From the NCBI RefSeq assembly GCF_000069225.1, contig NC_010407.1, positions 1,178,001 through 1,242,000 of the forward strand: a stretch of DNA of 64,000 bases, in the 5' to 3' direction. This DNA comes from Clavibacter sepedonicus. Lineage in GTDB: Bacteria > Actinomycetota > Actinomycetes > Actinomycetales > Microbacteriaceae. The translations under genes and the position numbers were made by a program. Positions 45,089 to 53,941 of the stretch are shown here, one piece after another (the stretch's first letter is position 1; the number at the start of each line of letters is the position of its first letter). The notes below the pieces were generated by a model. It was not told the DNA's origin and ran no database searches. It saw nothing but the letters and a program-made list of their open reading frames with translations.

Positions 45089-45886
45089 CAGATCGTCGCC
45101 ACCGATCCGGAGTCGACGCGGTAGTTGGATCCGTTCACGAACGACGCGAGGTCGGAGCAGAGGAACGCGACGACGTTCGCGACCTCGGCAGGCGTTCCGC
45201 GGCGCTTCAGCTCCATGTACGGGCGCTCCTCGTCGAGGAACGACTCGATCGCGTCGTCCGTCGAGGTGCCCAGCTGGTCGGCGCGCTTCTCCATCATCGC
45301 GTCCGTCATCGGCGTGTGGATGAAGGCGGGCGACACCGCGTTCACGAGCAGCCCCTCCTTCGCGTAGCTGCGCGAGAGGCCCTTCGACAGCGCGAGTATC
45401 CCGGCCTTGGCGGCGCAGTAGGGGAGCTCGTCGTCGTACGGCTGCACGGCGTCCTCGGAGGCGAGGAACACGATCCGGCCCCAGCCGCCCTTCCGGAGCG
45501 ACGGGAGGAACTGCTTCACGAGCCGCACGGGGCCGAGGAGGTCGACCTCGATGGTGCTCGTCCAGCCCTCGTCGTCGATCTCGTGGAAGAGGCCCTGCGC
45601 GCCCGTGATGCCCGCGGACTGCACGAGGATGTCGATGTCGCCGACCGCCTCCTGCACCTTCTCGTGCAGCGCGGCGAGCGACTCGACGCTCGTCACGTCG
45701 GCCGCGAACGCGTGCACGCGGTCGCCCCCCGTCGAGCTTCGCGGCGGCCTCGTCGAGCGAGCCCTGGTCCTGGTCGCTGAGGACGACGGTCGCGCCCTCG
45801 GCGAGGAGGATGCGGGCGGTCTCCCACCCGATCCCCGAGTCGGCGCCCGTGATGAGCGCGGTCTTCCCTGTGATGCCGAGATCCAT
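45088..45886 (-). pseudogene. SDR oxidoreductase with +1 frameshift in a G6 run
   Basis: The N-terminus (MDLGITGKTALITGADSGIG..., TGADSGIG at about 13-20) is in one frame to about residue 53. The rest (GDRVHAFAADV..., SAGI, active-site YCAAK, C-terminal SGSVATI) is in the next. The switch lies at six C on the plus strand (45725-45730); five would restore one frame of about 265 residues. AGGAGG is 5 nt before the ATG. The shifted frame meets no stop and would run into the DUF2945 gene, giving a 335-residue chimera. It could be a mutation or a homopolymer base-call error. Confidence 0.78.
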
Positions 45887-45950
45887 CCCGGCCTCCTCAC
45901 TGCCCCGCTGCCGGAGCGTCGATGCGTCGCCGTGCCGTGGAGACACAGCG

Positions 45951-45976
45951 AGGGCCGCACCAGGTGGTGCGGCCCT
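45951..45976. terminator. Hairpin terminator, dps side
   Basis: A perfect 11-bp stem AGGGCCGCACC / GGTGCGGCCCT with AGGT loop, between the dps stop and the SDR promoter region. Confidence 0.8.
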
Positions 45977-45995
45977 CGGTCTGCTGGGTGCGGTC

Positions 45996-46556
45996 CTACT
46001 CGGCGGCCGAGCCGACGCGGCGGTTCTCCGCGGAGACCATCCACGCGTACTGCTCGAGCGCGGTGATGAAGCCGTGCAGGAGGTCCGCGGTGGTCGGGTC
46101 CTCCTCGTCGACGTCGTCGTGCACCTCGCGCATGGTGTGCACGGCGGCCTCGAGGCGCTGGGTCACGAGGTCCACGGTCTCGGCCGTGTCGACCTCGCCC
46201 TGCGGGTACTCGGGCAGCGTGGTGTTCTCGGCTACGGTGTCGCTGCGGCCGTCCGGAGTCGCATGCAGGGCGCGCATGCGCTCGGCAAGGTCGTCGCTGA
46301 ACTCGCGCGCCGACTCGATGATCTCGTCGAGCTGGAGGTGCAGGTCGCGGAAGTTCTTGCCGACGACGTTCCAGTGCGCCTGCTTGCCCTGGATGTGCAG
46401 CTCGATGAGGTCGACGAGGACCTTCTGCATGTTCTCGTGCAGCTGCTCGCTGGCCTCGAAGCCGCGCTCGGCGTTCTGTCGCTTGGTGGGCTTGGAGCCC
46501 TCGGGCTGGCCGGCCTTCGCGGATGCGGTGGTGGGGCGTTCGACGGTCGTGGTCAT
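45996..46556 (-). CDS. dps: Dps/ferritin-like DNA protection protein
   Basis: A 186-residue Dps. The inter-subunit ferroxidase ligands are visible in HWNVVGKNFRDLHLQLDEII: H61, H73, D77 and E81. The N-terminal tail (about 1-30) is Lys/Thr-rich, as in DNA-binding Dps. It oxidises and stores iron with peroxide and shields DNA under starvation or oxidative stress. GAGGAG lies 7 nt before the ATG. Confidence 0.92.
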   Translation of the reverse strand: MTTTVERPTTASAKAGQPEGSKPTKRQNAERGFEASEQLHENMQKVLVDLIELHIQGKQAHWNVVGKNFRDLHLQLDEIIESAREFSDDLAERMRALHATPDGRSDTVAENTTLPEYPQGEVDTAETVDLVTQRLEAAVHTMREVHDDVDEEDPTTADLLHGFITALEQYAWMVSAENRRVGSAAE

Positions 46557-46800
46557 GTGCGACTCCTCGTTCTGTTCGTGCGTGGGGTCGGGGGTTCCCG
46601 ATCCGTGCGAGGCGGCATCCGGTGGGAGGGAGCCCCGCGGGCCGGGCGTGCTCGCGCGCGTCATCCGGCCTCCCCTCGACGGTACGCCCGCCGCTTGTCT
46701 CTCGCACGAACGATGAGTGGGCTCACAGTCCGCGCCCAGCGTCGTCCCCTGTCCCTTCGCCTGGCGGACGGCCGCGCGCTCCCGGTGCTTGGCTGGATCC

Positions 46801-47703
46801 ATGACCGCCATCACCTCCGACCTCCGCGTCCTCCGCGACGCCCGCGCGATCCTCGTCGAGAGCCTCTGGTGGGATCCGGCCGGCGACGTGATGTGGAACG
46901 ACATCACCGCGGGCACGCTGCATCGGAGCCCGTGGGAGGGCGCGGTCGACGGATCCGACGACACCGTGCTCGAGCTGCCGCCGCCGCTCGCGTCCTTCCA
47001 GCCGGCCGACGACGGCGGCTTCGTCGCGGGCCTCGGCGACCGCATCGTGCTGGCCGACCGCGCCGGGCGGATCACGCGGGAGCTCGCGACGGTCGCGCAC
47101 GCGCACGCCGGGATGCGGCTCAACGAGGGCAAGGTCGACCCGGAGGGCCGCTTCGTCATCGGTTCCATGGACGTCACCGAGGGCAAGCCCGACGCCGCCG
47201 TCTACTCGGTCGACGGAGCAGGCAGCCTGCGCACCCTCATCGGCGGCTTCGCGATCACCAACGGCTTCGAGTGGACCGACGGCGGCAGCACCATGATCCT
47301 CACCGACACCGGGCAGCAGACCGTCTACCGCGCCCCCTACTCGGCCGACGGCGAGCTCGGCGACCTCGAGCACTGGATCCACGGGGAGATGAGCGACGGC
47401 CTGACCCTCGACGCGGACGGCTACGCGTGGAACGGCGTCTACGGCGCGGGCAAGGTGATCCGCTGGGCGCCCGACGGCACGAAGGACCTGGAGATCGAGG
47501 TGCCCGCGCCGAACGTCACGTCGGTCGCCTTCGCCGGGCCCGACCTCCGCACGCTCGTCATCGGCACCGCGCGCGAGAACCTCACCGAGGAGCAGCTCGA
47601 GGAGCACCCGCTCTCGGGCGGTGTCTTCGCGATCGACACCGCCGTCTCGGGGCGCCCTGTGAACGTGTTCCGCACCGCGGTCGCCGACGCCGCGCGAGCG
47701 TAG
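46801..47703 (+). CDS. SMP-30/gluconolactonase-like beta-propeller protein
   Basis: A 300-residue six-bladed propeller protein. ESLWWDPAGDVMWNDI near 20 carries the first metal Glu, MRLNEGKVDPEGRFVIGSMD near 102 the NDG-like region, and ITNGFEWTDGGSTMILTDTG near 155 the catalytic-Asp strand. It is probably a sugar lactonase or related esterase. The ATG is 6 nt after TTGGCT, a weak leaderless-type arrangement. Confidence 0.87.
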   Translation: MTAITSDLRVLRDARAILVESLWWDPAGDVMWNDITAGTLHRSPWEGAVDGSDDTVLELPPPLASFQPADDGGFVAGLGDRIVLADRAGRITRELATVAHAHAGMRLNEGKVDPEGRFVIGSMDVTEGKPDAAVYSVDGAGSLRTLIGGFAITNGFEWTDGGSTMILTDTGQQTVYRAPYSADGELGDLEHWIHGEMSDGLTLDADGYAWNGVYGAGKVIRWAPDGTKDLEIEVPAPNVTSVAFAGPDLRTLVIGTARENLTEEQLEEHPLSGGVFAIDTAVSGRPVNVFRTAVADAARA

Positions 47704-47757
47704 CGTCGAAGGCGCCGTCCGACCGGGCGGCGACACTCTCACGAGGAGGAGAAGCAC

Positions 47758-48324
47758 ATGACCGGAGAGAGCATCCAGGGCCGCACGGTGGCCTTCCTGC
47801 TGACGGACGGCTTCGAGCAGGTCGAGCTGACGGAGCCGTGGAAGGCCGTTCAGGAGGCGGGCGGGAAGCCCGTGCTCGTGTCCCCGAAGTCGGACACCGT
47901 GCAGGGCCTCAACCACATCGACAAGGCCGACACGTTCGACGTGGACGTCCAGGTCAAGGACGCGGACGCCGCCGACTACGACGGCCTCGTGCTGCCCGGC
48001 GGCGTCGTGAACGCGGACGACCTCCGCGTCGACGCCGACTCGATCGCCTTCGCGAAGGCCTTCTTCACGGCGGGCAAGCCCGTCGCGTCCATCTGCCACG
48101 CGCCGTGGATCCTCATCGAGGCCGGCGTGGTCGACGGCCGCCGCATGACCTCGTACCCGACCCTCGCCACCGACCTCCGGAACGCCGGCGCCGAGTGGGT
48201 CGACGAGGAGGTCGTGGTCGACAGCGGCTTCGTCACGAGCCGCAACCCCGACGACCTGCCCGCGTTCAACGCGAAGCTGATCGAGGAGATCGCCGAGGGC
48301 GAGCACGACGAGCAGCACGCCTGA
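47758..48324 (+). CDS. DJ-1/PfpI family protein
   Basis: A 188-residue class I glutamine-amidotransferase-like protein. The nucleophile elbow VASICHAPW holds C113 next to H114, and E20 in DGFEQVEL completes the PfpI-type site. Such proteins act as proteases, deglycases or stress chaperones; the precise role is uncertain. It has a strong GAGGAGGAG ribosome site and TAGCGT about 50 nt upstream. Confidence 0.9.
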   Translation: MTGESIQGRTVAFLLTDGFEQVELTEPWKAVQEAGGKPVLVSPKSDTVQGLNHIDKADTFDVDVQVKDADAADYDGLVLPGGVVNADDLRVDADSIAFAKAFFTAGKPVASICHAPWILIEAGVVDGRRMTSYPTLATDLRNAGAEWVDEEVVVDSGFVTSRNPDDLPAFNAKLIEEIAEGEHDEQHA

Positions 48325-48332
48325 CCGGCGCC

Positions 48333-48338
48333 TAGGGT
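48333..48338 (+). promoter_or_regulatory. -10 hexamer TAGGGT, leaderless start at 48345
   Basis: TAGGGT, 6 nt, GTG at 48345. Confidence 0.55.
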
Positions 48339-48344
48339 GAGGGC

Positions 48345-48875
48345 GTGACCACGCCCTCACCCGACGCGCGCTTCCGTCAGACCACGCCGGCGCCGCGCCC
48401 CGTCCGCCTCGCCGGGCTCGTGATCGCCGTGGGCGGCCTCGTGGCCCTCGTCGCCACCGGGGGCACCGCCGTCGGCGTGATCCTGGCCGTCCTGCTGGTG
48501 GCGGCCGGTGCCGTCGTCGGCGCGCTCCGGATCCGCATCACGCTCGACCCGGGCGAGGTCGAGGTGGCGCTCGTGCCGCTGAAGCGCATCCGGATGCCGT
48601 ACTCCGCCGTCGCGGACTGCACGGTCGTCGACCATCTCCGCCCGCGCACCGTCGGCGGCATCGGCGTCCGATCCCTGCCGGGCGGCGGCGCCGCGATCCT
48701 GCTCGACGCCGGGCCCGCCGTGGCGATCGAGGGGGCCGACGGCACCCGGCACCTCGTGCGCAGCACCTTCCCGCGGGAGGCGGCCACGCGGATCCGCGAC
48801 CGGGCCGCCGCCGCGCCGCTCGCCCCTCCAGCCGACGACGACGACCCGGAGGATCCGGCCGCGACCACCGCCTAG
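48345..48875 (+). CDS. Membrane protein with PH-like C-terminus
   Basis: A 176-residue protein with two hydrophobic helices at about 21-60, then a beta-rich domain (RIRITLDPGEVEVALVPLKR and following) resembling bacterial PH-like/DUF3093 modules, and an acidic tail. This is a tentative match. It starts GTG, probably leaderless, and sits directly upstream of lspA, which has its own -10 hexamer. Confidence 0.6.
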   Translation: MTTPSPDARFRQTTPAPRPVRLAGLVIAVGGLVALVATGGTAVGVILAVLLVAAGAVVGALRIRITLDPGEVEVALVPLKRIRMPYSAVADCTVVDHLRPRTVGGIGVRSLPGGGAAILLDAGPAVAIEGADGTRHLVRSTFPREAATRIRDRAAAAPLAPPADDDDPEDPAATTA

Positions 48876-48878
48876 GCT
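48873..48878 (+). promoter_or_regulatory. -10 hexamer TAGGCT, leaderless start at 48885
   Basis: TAGGCT, 6 nt, GTG of lspA; it overlaps the stop codon region of the preceding gene. Confidence 0.58.
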
Positions 48879-48884
48879 CGTCGC

Positions 48885-49487
48885 GTGACCACCGCACCCC
48901 CCGCCGCACGCCGTCCCCGCACCTCCCGCCCCGTCGTCGTGGCGCTCGCGGTCGTCGTGGTGGTCGTGGGCTTCGTCCTCGACCAGCTCAGCAAGCGCTG
49001 GGCCGTCGACGCCCTCGGCGGCGGCGAGACCATCCCGCTGTTCCCGACCGCGCGGTTCGCGCTGGTCTACAACCCGGGCGTCTCCTTCGGCATGGGCGCC
49101 GAGGTCGGGCCGCTGCTCACCGTCGGGATCATGGCGCTCGCGCTCGGCCTCGCCGTGTGGGTCGGCTGGCAGATCCGCCACCGCGCCTCGCTCCTCCAGG
49201 TGCTGCTGCTCTCGGCCGTGCTCGCGGGCGCGCTCGGCAACCTGTTCGACCGCATCACCCGCGCCGAGGACGGCCCGCTGTCCGGCCACGTCGTCGACTT
49301 CATCGCCGTCGAGTGGTTCGCGGTCTTCAACGTGGCCGACATCCTCACGGTCTGCGGCATGATCGCGTGGGCCCTCACCACCGTCTTCGGGCGCGAACCC
49401 GGACCGGAGGAGCGCGACGACGACGCGGACGATGCGGCCGTCGCCTCGCCCGAGGGCGCCGGATCCGCACCCACCGACCGCGCCTGA
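48885..49487 (+). CDS. lspA: Lipoprotein signal peptidase (signal peptidase II)
   Basis: A 200-residue, four-helix aspartyl peptidase. Motifs NPGVSFGMG (63-71), GNLFDRITR (118-126), VVDFI with D138 and FNVAD with D152 (the catalytic Asp pair) are all present. It cleaves prolipoprotein signal peptides after lipidation. The tail from about 172 is acidic and cytoplasmic. The GTG start is predicted leaderless. Confidence 0.94.
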   Translation: MTTAPPAARRPRTSRPVVVALAVVVVVVGFVLDQLSKRWAVDALGGGETIPLFPTARFALVYNPGVSFGMGAEVGPLLTVGIMALALGLAVWVGWQIRHRASLLQVLLLSAVLAGALGNLFDRITRAEDGPLSGHVVDFIAVEWFAVFNVADILTVCGMIAWALTTVFGREPGPEERDDDADDAAVASPEGAGSAPTDRA

Positions 49488-49497
49488 CGCCCCGGCG

Positions 49498-49503
49498 TAG
49501 CGT
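49498..49503 (+). promoter_or_regulatory. -10 hexamer TAGCGT, leaderless start at 49510
   Basis: TAGCGT, 6 nt, ATG of the aldo/keto reductase. Confidence 0.55.
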
Positions 49504-49509
49504 GAGGGG

Positions 49510-50343
49510 ATGACCACGATCCCCACACTGGAACTGTCCGACGGGAACCGCATCCCCGCCATCGGCCTCGGCACGTACGGGTTGGACGACGACGCGGGCG
49601 CCGAGCTCGTGTCCGGCGCGATCGGCGCCGGCTACCGGCTGCTCGACACGGCGCTCAACTACGGCAACGAGGCCGCGGTGGGCGACGGGATGCGCCGCTC
49701 CGGCGTCCCGCGCGAGGAGCTCTTCCTCACCACCAAGCTGCCCGGCCGCCACCACGGCTACGACGAGACGCTCGCGTCCTTCGAGGAGTCGCGCGCGTCG
49801 CTCGGCGTCGACTACGTGGACCTGTACCTCATCCACTGGCCGAACCCGAGCGTCGACAGGTACGTCGACAGCTGGCGCGCGTTCGTCGAGCTGAAGGAGC
49901 GCGGTCTCGTGCGATCCATCGGCGTCTTGAACTTCACGCCCGCGCACCTCACGCGCATCCAGGAGGAGACGGGCGTGCTGCCCGTCGTCAACCAGGTGGA
50001 GCTGCACCCGACGTTCGCGCAGGCCGATCTCCGCGCGTTCCACGCCGAGCACGGCATCGTGACCGAGAGCTGGTCGCCGCTCGGCACCCGCGAGCAGCTC
50101 ATGCAGGATCCGAACGTGGTGGCCGCCGCGGACGCGCACGGCGTCACCCCGACGCAGGCGGTGCTGCGCTGGCACATCCAGTGCGGCGCGCTTCCCATCC
50201 CGCGCTCGACGGATCCCGAGCGCCAGCGCCAGAACCTCGACGTCTTCGGCTTCGAGCTCACCGAGGAGGAGGTGCGCGCGATCGGCTCCGGTCCGCAGTC
50301 GCGCCTCTGGGACGGCGACCCGGACACGCACGAGGAGATGTAG
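49510..50343 (+). CDS. Aldo/keto reductase
   Basis: A 277-residue AKR of the 2,5-diketo-gluconate reductase-like branch. The catalytic tetrad is D46, Y51 (LDTALNYGNE), K76 (TTKL) and H109 (LIHWP). The NADPH site IPRSTDPERQRQNLDVFGFE is near 232. It reduces aldehydes or ketones with NADPH. The start is predicted leaderless. Confidence 0.92.
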   Translation: MTTIPTLELSDGNRIPAIGLGTYGLDDDAGAELVSGAIGAGYRLLDTALNYGNEAAVGDGMRRSGVPREELFLTTKLPGRHHGYDETLASFEESRASLGVDYVDLYLIHWPNPSVDRYVDSWRAFVELKERGLVRSIGVLNFTPAHLTRIQEETGVLPVVNQVELHPTFAQADLRAFHAEHGIVTESWSPLGTREQLMQDPNVVAAADAHGVTPTQAVLRWHIQCGALPIPRSTDPERQRQNLDVFGFELTEEEVRAIGSGPQSRLWDGDPDTHEEM

Positions 50344-50358
50344 GGACCTCCGTCCCGC

Positions 50359-50395
50359 CGCGGCCGTCGCGTCCCCCCGGGGCGCGGCGGCCGCG
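50359..50395. terminator. Possible bidirectional terminator, AKR / M50
   Basis: CGCGGCCG (50359-50366) pairs with CGGCCGCG (50388-50395), with a C/G-rich interior that can pair further. It lies between convergent genes. Confidence 0.5.
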
Positions 50396-50411
50396 TCGCG
50401 TGCGGGGCGGG

Positions 50412-51134
50412 TCAGCGGCCGAGCAGCGCGGGGATCCCGAGCAGCACGACGCCCGCGACCAGGCACGCGGCGGCGATCAGCACGAGCACGCCGACCCAGA
50501 GGATCCCCGGCAGGTGCGTCAGCCGCCCGAGCTGGTCGGCGTCCGAGGCGCCGCCGCCGCGCCGGGAGCGCGACCGCTGCAGCTCGAGCGTTGCCCGCAG
50601 CGCGCCGAGCAGGAGGAACAGCGCGAGCGCGTGCGCCGCGACGCCCTGCACCACGATCGGCGCGGCACCCGCGATGACGCCGACCACGACGCCCGCGACG
50701 AGGCACGACCACAGGCCGAACCAGTTGCGCACCTGGATCACCACAAGCGCGAGCAGCACGAGCCAGAGCCACAGCACCGCCGCGGATCGACCCTGCCCGG
50801 CGAGCCACGCGGCGCCGAGGCCCGCCAGCGCGGGAGCCGGGTACCCGGCGAGCAGCGTCACGACCATGCCCGGCCCGCCGACGCTCACGGTGAGGCCCGA
50901 GGTGTCCGAGTGCAGCCGGATCCCCGCGAGCCGCCGCCCGCTGAGCGTCGCCGCGAGCCCGTGGCCGCCCTCGTGCACGATCGTGACGGCGTGACGCGTG
51001 AGCCGCCACGCGGCAGGCACGAGCACGAGCACCGCGGCGAGCGCGACGGCGATGAGCGCGGGCCCGGTCTCCAGCGGCGCCTCGACGGCGGTCGCGCGGG
51101 CGACGAGGTCGCGGACGATCTCGACGGGGTCCAT
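50412..51134 (-). CDS. M50-type membrane metalloprotease-like protein
   Basis: A 240-residue protein with about six helices. HEGGH at 54-58 (VTIVHEGGHGLAATLSGRR) fits the zinc motif of M50B-like peptidases (HExxH). The later Asp motif is not obvious, so the match is to the M50B-like subgroup and activity is unproven. GAGGAG precedes the ATG at 51134; upstream in-frame ATGs have no ribosome site. Confidence 0.8.
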   Translation of the reverse strand: MDPVEIVRDLVARATAVEAPLETGPALIAVALAAVLVLVPAAWRLTRHAVTIVHEGGHGLAATLSGRRLAGIRLHSDTSGLTVSVGGPGMVVTLLAGYPAPALAGLGAAWLAGQGRSAAVLWLWLVLLALVVIQVRNWFGLWSCLVAGVVVGVIAGAAPIVVQGVAAHALALFLLLGALRATLELQRSRSRRGGGASDADQLGRLTHLPGILWVGVLVLIAAACLVAGVVLLGIPALLGR

Positions 51135-51234
51135 GGGCGCTCCTCGGGACGGCGTGCGTGGACGCGGGGGTCGGGCGGGGGAGAGCCCAGCCGACCACAT
51201 GCGCCTGACGGACCGCCGCCGTCCGGCCACCGAC

Positions 51235-51240
51235 TACCGT
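51235..51240 (+). promoter_or_regulatory. -10 hexamer TACCGT, leaderless start at 51247
   Basis: TACCGT, 6 nt, GTG of apt. Confidence 0.53.
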
Positions 51241-51246
51241 TGTCGG

Positions 51247-51774
51247 GTGCCCGAGACCTCCGCATCCGACCTCGTCCGCTCCCTGCTGCTCACCGTCCCC
51301 GACTTCCCGCAGCCGGGGATCCTGTTCCGCGACCTGACGCCCGTGCTCGCCGACGGCGCCGGCTTGCGCGCCGTGGTCGACAACCTCGTGGCCGCCGGCG
51401 GTCCCGTCGACGCGGTGGCGGGCGTCGAGGCGCGCGGCTTCCTCCTTGCCGCGGCCGCCGCCTACGCGTCCGGCGTCGGCACGCTCGCCGTGCGCAAGGC
51501 GGGCAAGCTGCCCGGCGAGGTGCTCCGCGAGACGTACGCGCTGGAGTACGGCGAGGCCGCCATCGAGCTGCACCCGGGCCAGCTCGCGCCCGGATCCCGC
51601 GTGCTGCTCCTCGACGACGTGCTCGCCACCGGCGGCACCCTCGAGGCGGCCGCCCGCCTGCTGGAGCGCGCCGGCTACGAGGTCGCGGGCATCGGCGTCG
51701 TGCTCGAGCTCGCGGACCTCGGCGGTCGCGCGCGCCTCGCGGGCCACGACGTGCACGCGATCCTCTCGCTCTGA
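51247..51774 (+). CDS. apt: Adenine phosphoribosyltransferase
   Basis: A 175-residue purine-salvage enzyme: adenine plus PRPP to AMP plus PPi. FPQPGILFRDLTPVLAD near 20 and VEARGFLLA near 60 are Apt signatures; the PRPP loop LLLDDVLATGGTL is at 120-132. The GTG start lies 6 nt after TACCGT, so a leaderless mRNA is expected. A strong hairpin follows. Confidence 0.94.
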   Translation: MPETSASDLVRSLLLTVPDFPQPGILFRDLTPVLADGAGLRAVVDNLVAAGGPVDAVAGVEARGFLLAAAAAYASGVGTLAVRKAGKLPGEVLRETYALEYGEAAIELHPGQLAPGSRVLLLDDVLATGGTLEAAARLLERAGYEVAGIGVVLELADLGGRARLAGHDVHAILSL

Positions 51775-51790
51775 CACCGCGTACGACGAC

Positions 51791-51823
51791 GGAGGGCCGG
51801 ACGCGCGATGCGTCCGGCCCTCC
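51791..51823. terminator. Bidirectional terminator, apt / metE-like
   Basis: A perfect 14-bp stem (51791-51804 with 51810-51823) and 5-nt loop between convergent genes. Confidence 0.82.
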
Positions 51824-51841
51824 TCGCGTGCGGTGCCGGGA

Positions 51842-53107
51842 TCAGCTCCAGAGCCTGCGGGTCGCGATCTCCGCGCCCTGTGCCAGGCTCTCGAGCTTCG
51901 CCCACGCGATCTGCGGGTGGATCCGGCCGCCGAGCCCGCAGTCGGTCGACGCGATCACCCGCTCCCGCCCCACGAGCCGGGCGTAGCGCTCGATCCGGTC
52001 GGCCACGAGCTCCGGGTGCTCGACCACGTTCGTCGCGTGCCCCACGACGCCGGGGACGATGAGCTTCCCGTCGGGCAGCTCCACGTCCTCCCACACCCGC
52101 CACTCGTGCTCGTGCCGCGCGTTCGCGCCCTCGAACGAGTACGCGCCCGCGTCGATCTCGAGCATCGTCCGCACCAGGTGCCGGAACTCGATGTCCGTCG
52201 TGTGCGGCCCGTGCCACGAGCCCCAGCAGAGGTGGAAGCGGATCCGCTCTGGCGGCAGCCCGCGCAGCGCGTGGTTGAGCGCCTCCACCCGGATGCGCGT
52301 GAACGCCAGGTAGTCCTCCACGCTCGGCTCCGGGTTGATCTGGTCCCAGTTCTCCGCGATCGACGGGTCGTCGATCTGCAGCACGAACCCCGCGTCGATG
52401 ATCGCGACGTACTCCTCGCGCATCGCGTCGGCGCACGCCCAGATGAACTCCTCCTCCGTCGCGTAGTGCAGGTTGCCGATTCGCGACGCGCTGCCGGGGG
52501 AGAGGGAGGTGATGAAGCCCTCCTCGTACCCGTTCGCGTCGAGCGCCTGCTTCAGGTGCGCGATGTCGGCCTGGATGGCGTCGTGCCCCGTGTAGGAGAC
52601 GGGCCCCGTGGCGCTCGGGAACTCGATGGGCGCGTCGCCCACGGTGATGCCGCTCGACGGATCCCGGTAGGCGTCGGCGAAGATCGTCCAGTCGCGGCGG
52701 TCGGGGAAGGTCGTCAACCGCACGTCCCCCGGCGAGCTGCGCACGGGCTCGGAGGAGAAGGGGCCGCCCGGCACGAGCTCGAGCCCGCTGAGGCGCTGGA
52801 ACGAGTACGACCACCAGGCGCCGTAGTCGATCGCGCTCGACATGGCCTTGCCGTACTCGCCGTCGCCGGGCACGGTGATCCCGACCTCGCGCTGGCGGGC
52901 GACGAGGCCGTCGACCGCGTCGGCCAGCACGGCGTCGAGGCCGTCGTCGGCCGGGGCCGGAGCCGGGGCGGACGGGAAGGACGCCTGCCCGCCGACGAGC
53001 ACGGCCTTCCTGCTGTCCGCGCGCGCCGCGTTGGCGGCGATGAGCGCGTCCGTCCGCGGCAGGCTGCCGGCGTGGGACGTCTGGATCCGGTCGGTGCTGT
53101 CGAGCAT
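51842..53107 (-). CDS. Cobalamin-independent methionine synthase-like protein
   Basis: A 421-residue single-domain protein of the MetE C-terminal family. Zinc ligands are H292-x-C294 (FHLCWGSWHG) and a Cys in STDCGLGG near 397, with an intervening Glu. It lacks the N-terminal half of classical MetE, as do short homologues that transfer methyl groups from other donors, so the donor is uncertain. GGAGG lies 5 nt before the ATG at 53107. The 5' leader can form competing hairpins. Confidence 0.86.
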   Translation of the reverse strand: MLDSTDRIQTSHAGSLPRTDALIAANAARADSRKAVLVGGQASFPSAPAPAPADDGLDAVLADAVDGLVARQREVGITVPGDGEYGKAMSSAIDYGAWWSYSFQRLSGLELVPGGPFSSEPVRSSPGDVRLTTFPDRRDWTIFADAYRDPSSGITVGDAPIEFPSATGPVSYTGHDAIQADIAHLKQALDANGYEEGFITSLSPGSASRIGNLHYATEEEFIWACADAMREEYVAIIDAGFVLQIDDPSIAENWDQINPEPSVEDYLAFTRIRVEALNHALRGLPPERIRFHLCWGSWHGPHTTDIEFRHLVRTMLEIDAGAYSFEGANARHEHEWRVWEDVELPDGKLIVPGVVGHATNVVEHPELVADRIERYARLVGRERVIASTDCGLGGRIHPQIAWAKLESLAQGAEIATRRLWS

Positions 53108-53126
53108 GGGGACCTCCGCGGGTCTC

Positions 53127-53159
53127 TCGTGCCGTCGGGCGGCCTCGCACGACCGCCCG
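53127..53159 (-). promoter_or_regulatory. Structured 5' leader of metE-like gene (candidate)
   Basis: Read on the minus strand, CGGGCGG pairs with CCGCCCG (53153-53159 with 53136-53142). The loop sequence TCGTGC (53147-53152) can pair with GCACGA (53127-53132), a pseudoknot-like or switching arrangement that ends 19 nt before the start codon and borders the ribosome site. A further CCCGC/GCGGG hairpin upstream competes. It does not match the SAM or SAH riboswitch cores I know. Confidence 0.35.
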
Positions 53160-53350
53160 CGGCGAGCGGGAACTGATCGCAGGCGGTGTCCGTCCGCGGA
53201 TGCGGGTGGGACGCGAGGCTTCGCGGGATGCGCTGCACGCACATGCTCCCATCGGGTCATCCCCGAGGACCGGTCGGACGCAACAGGGCGTCATGGAACC
53301 GGCACCTCCGGCGGATCCGGCACCCAGGGGAATGCCCGGATGATGGACGG

Positions 53351-53812
53351 ATGCTCCTCCGCCACCCCGTCCTCGGAACCGCCACGGCCCTGTACCTCGG
53401 CCTGGTCGCGTGGATCACGCTGTCGCCGGAGCCCTACGACCGCCGCCTCGACGGCTACCTCTTCCGTGCCCTCCGCGCCCTGCACCGCCACGACGGCACC
53501 TCGTGGATCACGTACTCCTCCGTCGAGGGCGCGGCGAACGTCGCGATGTTCCTGCCGGTCGGCATGTTCCTCGTGCTGCTCCTCGGCCGATCGCGCTGGT
53601 GGCTCGCGATCGCGCTCGGCGTCGGCCTGTCCGCGCTGATCGAGACCGCCCAGGCGTTCCTGCCCACGCGCGTCTCCGACGTCCGCGACCTCGTGCACAA
53701 CGGCCTGGGCGCGCTCCTCGGCGTCGTGCTCGTGCTGATCCTCACGGCCCGCTCCGAGAACGCCCGCCGCCGCGCGCTCCGCCGGCGCCCGCAGCCCGCG
53801 TCCACGGTGTAG
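53351..53812 (+). CDS. VanZ family membrane protein
   Basis: A 153-residue, four-helix protein. EGAANVAMFLPVGMFLVLLL near 51 and LIETAQAFLPTRVSDVRDLV near 92 are VanZ-like signatures. VanZ confers low-level teicoplanin resistance in enterococci; actinobacterial homologues have unknown roles in the envelope. The ATG at 53351 is the first in frame; no convincing ribosome site is seen. Confidence 0.8.
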   Translation: MLLRHPVLGTATALYLGLVAWITLSPEPYDRRLDGYLFRALRALHRHDGTSWITYSSVEGAANVAMFLPVGMFLVLLLGRSRWWLAIALGVGLSALIETAQAFLPTRVSDVRDLVHNGLGALLGVVLVLILTARSENARRRALRRRPQPASTV

Positions 53813-53941
53813 CAGCGCCTCGTCGGCACGCGCCGCTGACCCCGCGCGGCGCTCCGTCCGCGGCGCAGGCGGTCCCGCCCGCGGTCAGGGGACGCCCCCT
53901 CGGCTCGATAGGATTGACGCCGGATTCCAAGGGGTGTGCAG

